Assembly: GCF_019457915.1 (NCBI RefSeq)
Contig: NZ_JAHZSS010000017.1
Span: forward strand, 1-64,000
Direction of reading: 5' to 3'
Source of the DNA: Neiella holothuriorum
GTDB lineage: Bacteria > Pseudomonadota > Gammaproteobacteria > Enterobacterales > Neiellaceae
DNA length: 64,000 nucleotides
The notes below the pieces were generated by a model that was given only the letters and a program-made list of their open reading frames with translations, was not told the DNA's origin and searched no databases. Made by a program: the position numbers and the translations under genes. Shown in pieces: positions 1-8,209 of the stretch (the first letter of the stretch is position 1; every line of letters starts with the position of its first letter).

Positions 1-572
1 CGGTAAAGGCTCAGAAGCCGTCGTCGCCCAACTTCAACAGATGCAGACGGAAATCGCATTCGGTGGACCACTGAAGAGGCTGTACTTGGAGAACCACCGA
101 CTTTTCCAGTTTCATCCTTGGTATAAAGGTTTTCCAATAAATAGTCTCGATATCTCACGATTGGACTTTCCTCTACCTTCTCGGTGCAGTCATATATTGT
201 TAACGGAGGTTTTTCATCAACCAGAAGGCCAGTCCTTGGGTGTGTATGTTCGGGGATTTCCGTGCTCAACCACCGATAGAAGCTCAATAACGCAACTGCA
301 TGGGATTGAATCGTCTTATCGGAGGATATATCTGGATCTGCCAACAAAGAGTGAAGATATAGATTCACTGGCACCACATTGATACCATCGGGGTCTATTA
401 AAATTGGAAGTTTATGAGCAAATGGTTTTGAGTTGTCCCTAACGTCATGGATGATCTCGCCACTGTCAGGGTGTGGCCTACTTATAAATGAGGGATATTT
501 CTCCGTACTAATCCACATAAGACAATAGTCAAAGCCGAAGTCATCTGGAAACGACCTATTTTGTTCAATCAC
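1..572 (-). CDS. N-terminal part of a probable tyrosine recombinase (partial, runs off the window)
   Basis: The minus strand is open without a stop for about 190 codons from a GTG at 572-570 (an ATG at 518-516 is the alternative start) to the window edge. The translation has segments such as NLYLHSLLAD, TIQSHAVALLSFYRWL and YRDYLLENLY, typical of the helical core-binding (SAM-like) domain at the N-terminus of phage-type integrases. The catalytic domain would lie to the left of the window, so catalysis cannot be judged. It is the first gene at its element's end. A shorter plus-strand frame overlapping it (41-382) is judged a shadow. Assignment is by composition only. Confidence 0.5.
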   Translation of the reverse strand, partial: MIEQNRSFPDDFGFDYCLMWISTEKYPSFISRPHPDSGEIIHDVRDNSKPFAHKLPILIDPDGINVVPVNLYLHSLLADPDISSDKTIQSHAVALLSFYRWLSTEIPEHTHPRTGLLVDEKPPLTIYDCTEKVEESPIVRYRDYLLENLYTKDETGKVGGSPSTASSVVHRMRFPSASVEVGRRRLLSLY

Positions 573-760
573 ATTAACACCTAAATCATCCGTTATTCAC
601 ACTGCTAAGCCTTCCCCCAGGGGGTTACGCGTTCATACATCTACTTTTTCAAGATATTTCTTAACCAATAGTAAAAATTGTAACCACCCCTCATCTCGAC
701 GTCTAATTTATACAACCTGAAACATTACAACATGTGATGTCTAAAGTATTTCCCAACTGT
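1..760. mobile_element. Right-hand end of an element inserted in rumB (continues off the left edge)
   Basis: Reading rumB on the minus strand, homology to UmuC-type polymerases stops abruptly after codons encoding SSNYAL (about 761). The sequence further left encodes no UmuC and instead carries the start of a likely tyrosine recombinase reading away from the junction. Bases 573-760 are non-coding, AT-rich terminal sequence. The other end and any passenger genes lie outside the window, so its type and full length are unknown. Confidence 0.6.
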
Positions 761-994
761 AAGCGCATAGTTAGAGGAGAATGCCAAAATGCCATGGCGC
801 TGCATTTCGGCTTTGATCTGAAAGACGGGTACGCCCATTTTAATACCGAGTAACTTAGCTTCACGCGAGCGTGCAACCACGCAGCCGTCATTGTTGGACA
901 GCACCACAACCGGCGTATCTTTTAAATCAGGACGAAACAGCTTCTCACAACTGGCGTAAAAGTTGTTGCAGTCCACCAAGGCAAATACAGGCAT
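725..994 (-). pseudogene. rumB: rumB, 5' fragment (UmuC-like DNA polymerase V catalytic subunit), truncated
   Basis: The frame starts at an ATG at 994-992, 8 bp after the rumA stop, as in umuDC-type operons. It encodes MPVFALVDCNNFYASCEKLF and later VVVLSNNDGCVVARS, the conserved Y-family polymerase start with the metal-binding Asp of the DCNNFY motif. After SSNYAL the frame enters foreign sequence and stops 11 codons later, leaving 89 codons of about 420. The fingers, thumb and remaining catalytic acidic residues are lost, so it cannot be a polymerase. Insertion into rumB is the classical resistance-cargo site of SXT ICEs. Confidence 0.9.
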
Positions 995-1001
995 GGGACA
1001 G

Positions 1002-1373
1002 TCACGACTTACGGCGCATGTTTCGCACCACATTGGTGACCACACCAAATATCTCTAACTCTGCCCCTTCAGGAATATGAATGGGCTCATACGCCTGGTT
1101 TCTTGGGATCAGCTTGACGCACGGCCTTAGTTGAAGCTCCTTTACCGTGAGTTCTCCATGGATGCCAGCGATGACAATGTCACCGTGTTCTGCTTGAACA
1201 GAACGATCAACCACCAAAATATCATCTGGGTGAATCCCAGCATCAATCATTGAATCACCTTCAACACGCACAAAGAACGTTGCAGCCGGTCGCTTGATGC
1301 ACAGCTCGTTGAGGTCGAGCGTTTGCTCAACATAATCCTGCGCTGGATTCCCATATGAACTCATTCTGCCCAT
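1002..1373 (-). pseudogene. rumA: rumA, 3' fragment (UmuD-like), fused to element-derived start
   Basis: Native rumA sequence runs from 1340 down to the stop at 1004-1002 (AQDYVEQTLDL onward). It includes the LexA/UmuD catalytic Ser in GDSMID and the lysine region following GDIVIAG. Codons 1-37 lie 8.2 kb away at 9540-9650. Upstream of 1340 the frame reads into the inserted element and picks up an ATG at 1373 (MGRMSSYGN...), giving a 123-aa product that lacks the Ala-Gly self-cleavage site and closely resembles processed UmuD'. Transcription would have to come from the recombinase operon just upstream. With rumB broken, polymerase V function is not expected. Confidence 0.9.
1341..1356. repeat. 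Left end of the rumA element: 6-bp direct repeat CGCTGG plus inverted TTCCCATAT
   Basis: CGCTGG at 1341-1346 is rumA sequence and recurs at the other end. TTCCCATAT follows one base later at 1348-1356, and a second CCCATAT lies at 1368-1374, possibly a further recombinase-binding arm. The match with the other end is 9 of 9 bases in inverted orientation. Confidence 0.75.
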
Positions 1374-1379
1374 ATCTTG

Positions 1380-2801
1380 TCAGCTCTCTGTAGAAATTGA
1401 GGCGCTACTGAGTTCCTCCAGCGCCAAGTCGATATAGTCGCGGAGGAGGGCGCTCAATTCAGTAGGACTCCTGCCGTGTCTGAGTTCGATAGCAATGTCC
1501 TTGAGATTGGACCGTAGCGATTCAACGGCAAGCTTTGCTTTAATCAGGTCTAAGGTACTTCCAAACCTCGCCACTTCCTCGAAAGCCAAGTGAATATACG
1601 GTTCAAGACTACTGATCGAAGTATGCCCCGTGTACTCTTGAACCTTTCTCTTGAGGGTCTCACCATCCAGGAGAGCACGCCGAAAATCGTCCCCATTTTC
1701 GAATTCATGTTGCTCAATCAAAGCCACAAAAAGCTTGGTAATGAATCTATGCCGGAACATGTGTGCGCAGGCTTGCTCTTCGATCTTGGCAGCCTTGGCA
1801 AGCAGCAGTAGTTCATTCGTCAGCGTCTCGGTAGCGAGCCTTAGTCCACTACTTTCCGAAATCAGCAGATAGCCCAAGTCACTAGCGCTACCGATGGTCT
1901 TCTTAATGATCCGGTGTCGGAACTTTTCGATGAAATTTACGATCAATTCAAGGTCCATTTTGGAAACCGGCAAGTATCTGTACTCTTCCCTTCCTCCCGA
2001 GCGCTTGGCGGTGAAGACCTTGAGAACAGGCTCTTGCTTCATCTTCCTCGCGTTATAGATGTCTTCGACTCTGATGTTCGCGATCTCAACTCGCCTTGCC
2101 CCAGTAATCTCCAAAAGCTTGACCAGAATGAAACGCCGTCTTCTCTGATAGGTCGTCGTGCTCACATCCGGAATCACTTCGATCAGTTTTGCGATATTTG
2201 TAGAATTGATAGGTAAGCGCCGTGTTGGAGGCTCGGGGTTAGGAAAGGAATGGTGATGCCAATAGGTATGGACTATCTGCTTTCTCTGACCAGCCAGCTT
2301 GAACTCCTTCGTCTCAGCCCTGATCGTTCCTGCGGCGCCGACGAACGACGGTTCTAGATAGAGTTCTCCAACGAATCCTAAAAAGCCGAGGCAGGTTCTC
2401 CCTATGTTTGCCACATGGGCTGCTCTCCGTTTTCTCTGCTCTGGTTTTCGTGGATCCATTTCTCCTTGGAGCGTTCTGATGAATAGTGAAAAGCGAGAAT
2501 CAGTCAACCCTATGAATGAGTAGTTGTTGTTAAAGCAAAAGCGAATAAGGTGTGAAAGAAGCTTGGCATATTGAGTAAGTGTCCCACCGCCTTCCTTACG
2601 GGAAAGTCCACGCTCAAAACAGTGCAGCATATATAGGTTCGCCTCGGTGCACGGCCTGCCATCGGGCCAACAGAGAAGCGGAATGTTATCAGCTCTGACG
2701 CTGAGGACGTGGCTATTTCGATCAACCCCGTAAGGTAATCGGAAAACATCGCTCGTTAGATTATAGAGTTTCTCATCCTTCGGCATTGGACGGGCTCTCA
2801 T
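1380..2801 (-). CDS. Tyrosine recombinase (catalytically complete), last gene of the rumA-element quartet
   Basis: 473 aa. The C-terminal half has the full active-site set of the integrase family: Arg in EITGARRVEI (about residue 236), HMFRHRF (His347, Arg350), TGHTS (His393) and the nucleophile Tyr402 in SLEPYIH. The N-terminal 200 residues would form the arm/core-binding region. It overlaps the 192-aa gene by 29 bp and ends 7 bp before the rumA fragment, so read-through could transcribe what is left of rumAB. The start at 2801 is uncertain; ATG at 2786 is an alternative. Presumed role: strand exchange at the element ends together with the other two recombinase-fold proteins. Confidence 0.85.
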   Translation of the reverse strand: MRARPMPKDEKLYNLTSDVFRLPYGVDRNSHVLSVRADNIPLLCWPDGRPCTEANLYMLHCFERGLSRKEGGGTLTQYAKLLSHLIRFCFNNNYSFIGLTDSRFSLFIRTLQGEMDPRKPEQRKRRAAHVANIGRTCLGFLGFVGELYLEPSFVGAAGTIRAETKEFKLAGQRKQIVHTYWHHHSFPNPEPPTRRLPINSTNIAKLIEVIPDVSTTTYQRRRRFILVKLLEITGARRVEIANIRVEDIYNARKMKQEPVLKVFTAKRSGGREEYRYLPVSKMDLELIVNFIEKFRHRIIKKTIGSASDLGYLLISESSGLRLATETLTNELLLLAKAAKIEEQACAHMFRHRFITKLFVALIEQHEFENGDDFRRALLDGETLKRKVQEYTGHTSISSLEPYIHLAFEEVARFGSTLDLIKAKLAVESLRSNLKDIAIELRHGRSPTELSALLRDYIDLALEELSSASISTES

Positions 2802-3351
2802 GTAAAGGCGTCTGAGGCCGCTTGCTTAATGAGAACATTAAAAGCAGCTCTCTACGGCGCTTTTTGAAAAGGATCAGATCTGCCGGGTCTGGGCATTTCT
2901 CGGCAAACTGTTGGGCGAGTGTTACTGATTCTCTAAAAACATTCGTAACCAGTGCGATTTCATCCCACAACTGAGAGATGGTCCTTTCCTGAGCCTTAAT
3001 CTTATCTTTGAGGTCCTGCTTGGTTATAGAGGACGATGAAGGCTTGACTACGGTTGAATCGTGAATAGCTTTTGCGGCCTGGCGTCTCAGGTGATCAATA
3101 GTCGTAAACCCACCAGGGAGTATGTCATTCGCTCTGTTCTTAAGCGTATTGAGAGACATAGGAGAAATAAAAGCTTCGCTAACCGCCAGCTTTGCAAGTC
3201 CACTTTGGCTCTTCAAAGCGATCAAAAGTGTTATGTTTTCTTGATGCTCGGCGGGTGAGTGAATAATCGATTCGAGATACTCAACGCGAGAAAGAACAGA
3301 TCTGTTGCTAATCTCAAGCTGAGCAGACACCTGCCGTGATGCTTTCTTCAT
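2773..3351 (-). CDS. Small coiled-coil accessory protein of the recombinase quartet
   Basis: 192 aa, rich in Lys, Glu, Gln and Ser, with heptad-like stretches (KQDLKDKIKAQERTISQLWDE) predicting a coiled coil around residues 105-150. It has no catalytic motif. It starts in an ATGA overlap with the stop of the 707-aa recombinase and runs 29 bp into the next gene, so it is translationally coupled. Position and character match the small fourth protein (TnpC of Tn554, GinD of GInts, DUF6262-like) that accompanies such recombinase sets. Its molecular role is not known to me. Confidence 0.65.
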   Translation of the reverse strand: MKKASRQVSAQLEISNRSVLSRVEYLESIIHSPAEHQENITLLIALKSQSGLAKLAVSEAFISPMSLNTLKNRANDILPGGFTTIDHLRRQAAKAIHDSTVVKPSSSSITKQDLKDKIKAQERTISQLWDEIALVTNVFRESVTLAQQFAEKCPDPADLILFKKRRRELLLMFSLSKRPQTPLHESPSNAEG

Positions 3352-5471
3352 GAATTTTCTCCGGTGATTTTAAAGAGGATCTCATGGCGCTTTCCTGTCG
3401 GTGTGTCGAAGAAGACTGGCTCTATCTTTAGCAACCCTTCCATCATTAGGTCTTCGATATAGTCTGCGACTTCATCCGACTGCATGATGGAAAATGATGA
3501 CAATCCGTAACGCTCACGTAGGAGATTACCCAGATCTTCTGTGTTGCTCTGCCCTATGAGAAGTGCATCAGATGCGTATTCGGCACCGATTCTTCGCAAC
3601 ACCTCTCCTGGAACGGTCTCTGTGATGTAGTGATAAACATGCTCGACATTCGTATGACCCAAAAACCACCGAAGTGTGTCTAGGCCGCCAAATCCGCCGG
3701 CCCAGAAGAATGTCATAGCGAAGAAGCGTCTAAGTTGATGGGTACGAATGTAATAACGATGCCCAGTAGCGTCCTGTTGGACTTCGAAATAGTCAGAAAA
3801 GCGGTTTAGCACCTTGGCCGCGTCTACTGAACCCATCGCAGACAGGCCAACTTCGCGATAATGAGGCTTGCTGAACAGCCTATCTGAAATCGTAACTGAA
3901 CTAAGCAAGGAGAGCTTCTGACGAAGATCACCCAAGCTCAGAATGCACCGGGCCGCGACATTGGGAATGGGACGAAGGACCTGTTCACGAGTCTTGCCGA
4001 AGTTCCGTTTCCGCAAGTCAAACTGTAAATAATAGCCATGGGACTTCTTAACAAGGCAGGTATCTGCCTTAAGATCCCTAAGCTCTCCAGAACGTCTGGC
4101 ACTAAGCGCAGCGAGTATTATCCAGATGGCACCATAAAGTACCTCAATTAGCTGGAGCAGTCCCTCATTCTCTCTGAACCGCTTAAAAAACAGAGCGCTA
4201 CCGCCTCCACGGTTCTGCCCGCGAAAATCTGCCGAGAGATCCCAGATACTTACTCCGATGTCTCGCAACCTCTTTGGGATCAGCTCTATCGTTTCAGATT
4301 GGGTCAAATCCCCGATGGCACATCCACGTGCATCAGCCTCTCGCGCCAAGGCCAGATAACCATCGATAAGGACCTGACCCAAATCTAAGTAGAACTCCAC
4401 TGCGTTCCGAAACGATGAAAATACGACGTCCCGAGGCAGCGACCGGTAACGCCCGGTGCCCTTCATCTTAAGTTGCCCGAGGAAAGCTCTATTATCCAAG
4501 GCTGTTAGCGAAAGATGGTTGATATGGTCCAGCCCACAGAGCTTAAGGAGTTCCATCCGTTTAAGCGATTGTCGGTAGAAATCAACCCCAGCCTCAGAGG
4601 GAAGTGGATCATCATACAGAACCATGGACGAAACCATGGGATACTCTCTAAAGGTCTTCTCGGATGGGCTAAAGTGGAGCTCGTCCAGCACCAGCCCCCG
4701 GAATTTAGGCGTCACTAAAGTTCGCTCATGATAAATTTCAGAGTAGATACTGTTTGGAGAAACTTGATGACTAAAAAATGAATGCCCATGACTACCCGCC
4801 TTAATCGGTATGCGTTTGTAGTTTCCGTTGATCCACAGAAAAATCCTAGCCGCAACAATCTCCGACTCTGATAAGCCAAGGTTGCTCTCATCTACATCAT
4901 CAACAATAGCGATTCCAGGAACCTTTGATAGAACGTACTGTGTCTCCAGCTTCGTAACCTGATGGCTGTTGAGGCGAAGGAAACGCTGTAGCTCTTCACG
5001 CGCAGCGTAGAGATTGTTCTTAGCGTACTGATCAGTAGCCAACACAGCCATGAACTCAGTTATGTCATGCGGCGTAATTAGCTTGAACTGATGGGATGCC
5101 AGTTGGAAATGCTCGGCTCTCAGGAGAAAGTAGTCGATGATACCTAAGGTCGTACGAACCCTTTGCTGTACCGTCTTCGGGGCAAGCTGGCTGCCTCCGG
5201 TGGCCAACGGATGGGACGACAGACATAAATATGCCTTTATGCTTTCCAAAAGGTTGTGATGTCTTGGGTGGGTGAGCAGTAGCCCATCATCGAGCCTAAC
5301 CCTGAAATCAATAACAGTGTCTCTCTTGCCATTTTCGGCAAAACGAGCGCTCCATACTGGGTCATCGAACTTCGAATTGAGCCATTCAGCGCTTCGGAAT
5401 AGTCCTAGATCCGCATCGACTGATCGCGTTATGAAGTCCAATTCGCGAGGTAGCGCGCTGCTATCATCCAT
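3348..5471 (-). CDS. Large tyrosine recombinase (catalytically complete)
   Basis: 707 aa, far longer than a typical phage integrase (about 350-400). The catalytic domain lies in the last third: Arg in LSARRSGEL (near residue 459), HQLRRF (near 577), LGHTN (near 604) and Tyr in VYHYITE (near 613), so R-HxxR-H-Y is intact. The start codon overlaps the stop of the 786-aa gene by 8 bp (ATGGATGA), and the 192-aa gene follows in ATGA overlap. The long N-terminal region has no motif I recognise. With the 473-aa protein it is one of two presumably active recombinases of the element. Confidence 0.85.
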   Translation of the reverse strand: MDDSSALPRELDFITRSVDADLGLFRSAEWLNSKFDDPVWSARFAENGKRDTVIDFRVRLDDGLLLTHPRHHNLLESIKAYLCLSSHPLATGGSQLAPKTVQQRVRTTLGIIDYFLLRAEHFQLASHQFKLITPHDITEFMAVLATDQYAKNNLYAAREELQRFLRLNSHQVTKLETQYVLSKVPGIAIVDDVDESNLGLSESEIVAARIFLWINGNYKRIPIKAGSHGHSFFSHQVSPNSIYSEIYHERTLVTPKFRGLVLDELHFSPSEKTFREYPMVSSMVLYDDPLPSEAGVDFYRQSLKRMELLKLCGLDHINHLSLTALDNRAFLGQLKMKGTGRYRSLPRDVVFSSFRNAVEFYLDLGQVLIDGYLALAREADARGCAIGDLTQSETIELIPKRLRDIGVSIWDLSADFRGQNRGGGSALFFKRFRENEGLLQLIEVLYGAIWIILAALSARRSGELRDLKADTCLVKKSHGYYLQFDLRKRNFGKTREQVLRPIPNVAARCILSLGDLRQKLSLLSSVTISDRLFSKPHYREVGLSAMGSVDAAKVLNRFSDYFEVQQDATGHRYYIRTHQLRRFFAMTFFWAGGFGGLDTLRWFLGHTNVEHVYHYITETVPGEVLRRIGAEYASDALLIGQSNTEDLGNLLRERYGLSSFSIMQSDEVADYIEDLMMEGLLKIEPVFFDTPTGKRHEILFKITGENS

Positions 5472-7824
5472 AGACTAGACCCTCAAACTGTTGAGGATTC
5501 GCTATCCCCTTAGCCTTAACTAGACAACCGCGGATATATGGATCTAGATAACCATCAGATTCAATGTGAGCCTCTATCTTCGCTGCGAACTGGCTCCAGT
5601 ACACAGCCGTTCCCGCCGCACGTGGGCCAGCTTGCTCAACGGCCATTTTTAGCGAGAGGAGCACACCAAGAACGCCTTCATCGATAGAAATAACGATCTC
5701 TGGATCTGACGAACCAGATATTTGCTCAGAGGAACTACTCAGCTGTTCGGGTTCTTCAGGCGGCGTTCGAAGGGCATGCGCCTCTAGAAACATATCCAAC
5801 TCACTCATGCTGCTAAAGTCCGTTGCATCAAGCAGATAAGGAGAGTCCTTCATAGCGTGGACAATCACCGCGTTTTGGAAAATCCTGACCCACCGCTCTT
5901 GGAAAAACTGCATGATGGTAGGCGGCAGATAATGGTTCATGGCGACTCGTTTCGAGTTGCCTAGTGACTCTGCCATTTTCTCTATGCTTAACGACTTGAG
6001 GTAGACGAGAACACCTGCGGTAGCCCTTATCCGGGCCAGCGACAATACGGAGACCATGTCTCCTAACTCGGCGCTATGAGCTTGTATAAAGGCTTTCTGC
6101 CGGAGGATCTTGGCGAAGCTGGTCTGGTTTGTGAAAGTGTAAGGTTCCTGAAAGCCCTGACCACCCGCGACGATGAACAATCGTCGCCAGGCATCATCCC
6201 TTTTCTCCTTGAGATAGCGCCTAACCGGGGCCGTGATCTGGATAAGCAGCTCGACCACCGAAGCTGCGTCGTCGCTCAGTACAACCTCCTGTTGCTTCCC
6301 TTTCCGGTTTTTCTTCACAACAAGCACAGATCCAGAGTCGGTCTTAACAAAGCCGGTTCGCTTACCGTTTCGGTCGAATAACTCGCATTTCAATAGAGAT
6401 GCCTCGGTCAGAACGGGATGCTGCGCTACTAGCCAGAGAGCGATGGGAGCAATCGCATACTTCGTCGGCATAGCCAGATTCGCCGCTAACTCCGATGTTG
6501 AAAAAGAACTCCCTGTTGCGCTTACCAAGTGGCCGCGCATAGCGTGGTCGATGATTGCAAATCCGTTGTGGGTTTCTTTTACAGTTCTGATAAGGCTGTT
6601 CATCCCCATCACAGGCTGGCCATAAGCCCGAGCAGATATTCGAGAACCTAGCGTTATCAGATCCCCTTGATCGCAGGCCTGATCAATAACGTTCAAACGA
6701 TGAGCTATGTGATCAATCTCCCGTCGAGCCCACCGAACGACTTTATTGAAGTCGTCTTCGATCTGTCTGAATAGAAGCTCCGTTGCCTCCTTATCTGTGA
6801 CAGACAGTGGGATCTGGGTCAAAAGCTTTTGTGATACAAGGGATTCACCATCAGCGTATCGATGGTGGCCTACTTCATGGAGGAATCGAGTGAGCTTTTT
6901 GCTCCCTTCGGGCCACACATCGCCAAGCGGGGAACACATAAGCCCTCCGCTAACCAGAACAGACTTTGCCCAACAGATGATTCTGATCCATTGGCGCTGA
7001 AGGTTTGCCAACACCCGTTCCGTCGGTTGGGTTTGGCTCCGCTCGGAGTACCCTTCGAAATGCCAGCGCTGAAAGCTCCAGAAAAGCTGATATACAAAGA
7101 CTGGATCTTGGAGCACGTGAGCGTTTAAGGAAGGTCTGTCTATCGGATCATCGTCATACCAGCGCAGAAAATCATCAAATCGAGAGACCACATTAGCGTA
7201 GTTACTATAATGACTATGAGCCAAGGCGTGCTTCTTACTCTCCTGGTGTAATTCCATCGTAAAATCAGGCCCAAAAACATCGAAGATGGCTCCCATCTTT
7301 AATCGAAATGAGTTCGCGCTTCTGTCTGCGACTTGCCACCCCATGAGCTTGGCTGCTCGTACAGGGTCAATCCCAATAGCTTCAAACTGAGCGATGCATT
7401 CTCGGACCTGGCTATCTGTAAGGTCTGAATATACAAAAATATTGATAGGAGACGATTTAGACAGCTCAGCGAGGAGTTTAAAGAAATACCGGACAAGTCT
7501 CTGTCTGCCTGAGTATTTTACTTCAGCAGCCAGAAAACAGTTTGAGTAAAGCGCGCCATAGAAAAGGCGCTGAATGCTCAGAAAAGCATTTGTTCGAAGG
7601 TCTAGAGTGCTTGTGATAGGTGGATGGTTGATTAGCCACAGGAAACATTCGAAGTAGAACACAGCCCTATTAGCGCTCCGCCGCTGGGACGGCGGTAAAT
7701 TAGCAAGGTGAGATTGAATTAGAAGCAAAACATTACCGGACAGAACCAGAAACTGGAAATTCTTATCTGTGTGGCCTTTCGTAATGATACCTTGGGGAAA
7801 ACTTTTTGGGGAAACCCGACTCAT
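5464..7824 (-). CDS. Tyrosine-recombinase-fold protein with degenerate active site
   Basis: 786 aa, first gene of the operon. The C-terminal domain aligns by pattern with integrases but has lost key residues: the first Arg is absent (ALWLVAQHPVLTEASLL), the HxxR box reads ARIRAT, and the GH box reads LGNSKR; a Tyr is kept in MNHYLPP. This parallels the inactive recombinase-fold member (called Tfp in circularising elements) that accompanies two active recombinases, presumably as a structural or DNA-binding partner. A LexA box lies about 50 bp upstream of the start, suggesting SOS induction of the whole quartet. Confidence 0.75.
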   Translation of the reverse strand: MSRVSPKSFPQGIITKGHTDKNFQFLVLSGNVLLLIQSHLANLPPSQRRSANRAVFYFECFLWLINHPPITSTLDLRTNAFLSIQRLFYGALYSNCFLAAEVKYSGRQRLVRYFFKLLAELSKSSPINIFVYSDLTDSQVRECIAQFEAIGIDPVRAAKLMGWQVADRSANSFRLKMGAIFDVFGPDFTMELHQESKKHALAHSHYSNYANVVSRFDDFLRWYDDDPIDRPSLNAHVLQDPVFVYQLFWSFQRWHFEGYSERSQTQPTERVLANLQRQWIRIICWAKSVLVSGGLMCSPLGDVWPEGSKKLTRFLHEVGHHRYADGESLVSQKLLTQIPLSVTDKEATELLFRQIEDDFNKVVRWARREIDHIAHRLNVIDQACDQGDLITLGSRISARAYGQPVMGMNSLIRTVKETHNGFAIIDHAMRGHLVSATGSSFSTSELAANLAMPTKYAIAPIALWLVAQHPVLTEASLLKCELFDRNGKRTGFVKTDSGSVLVVKKNRKGKQQEVVLSDDAASVVELLIQITAPVRRYLKEKRDDAWRRLFIVAGGQGFQEPYTFTNQTSFAKILRQKAFIQAHSAELGDMVSVLSLARIRATAGVLVYLKSLSIEKMAESLGNSKRVAMNHYLPPTIMQFFQERWVRIFQNAVIVHAMKDSPYLLDATDFSSMSELDMFLEAHALRTPPEEPEQLSSSSEQISGSSDPEIVISIDEGVLGVLLSLKMAVEQAGPRAAGTAVYWSQFAAKIEAHIESDGYLDPYIRGCLVKAKGIANPQQFEGLVYG

Positions 7825-7873
7825 AAAGAGATCTCACTCACCTTGCTCTACAAGATAAGCCTACTATAAAAAA

Positions 7874-7889
7874 CTGTATATACATACAG
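7874..7889 (-). promoter_or_regulatory. LexA (SOS) box upstream of the recombinase operon
   Basis: CTGTATATACATACAG is a perfect CTGT-N8-ACAG match inside a larger palindromic tract (runs of A and T on both sides). It lies 50 bp before the start of the 786-aa gene. The minus strand just downstream has TATAGT-like -10 candidates. The expected effect is repression by LexA and induction on DNA damage. It belongs to the element, not to rumA, which has its own box at 9679. Confidence 0.8.
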
Positions 7890-8209
7890 TTTTTTATAGC
7901 GCGAGATACTGCTAAATGACCACACTGCTCAACTACGGCCGCAGATAACTACCGTATAGCCGTCTCTGAGGAGCAGCGTTAAAGGGGGAGAGGGCATACG
8001 CTCACTGTTGCTTTAACAGAGCCAACTGAAATTTCCGGAACCGGACGTTAGATGATTTTCCTGCGCATATACCGGAGTCGGCACAATGCGGACATACGGA
8101 GCGGCCTGATCGATGTCTTTAGCTGCGATTTAGCTGCCGCTATAAAGGAAGATTGAAAGAACACCTCTCATCTTATGATGCTGAGGTGCTTAGTACCCGC
8201 CAAGTTGCC
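7890..8209. other. Non-coding spacer between SOS box and beta-lactamase gene
   Basis: 320 bp without a supported gene. It contains several short imperfect dyads (for example around 8040-8065) and could hold the beta-lactamase transcription end. I see no convincing attC site or insertion sequence in it. Confidence 0.4.

Noticed and set aside
41-382. 113-aa plus-strand frame at the left edge
   Set aside because: The opposite strand is open for 190 codons through the same bases and reads like a recombinase N-terminus, while the plus frame resembles no protein and has no ribosome site.
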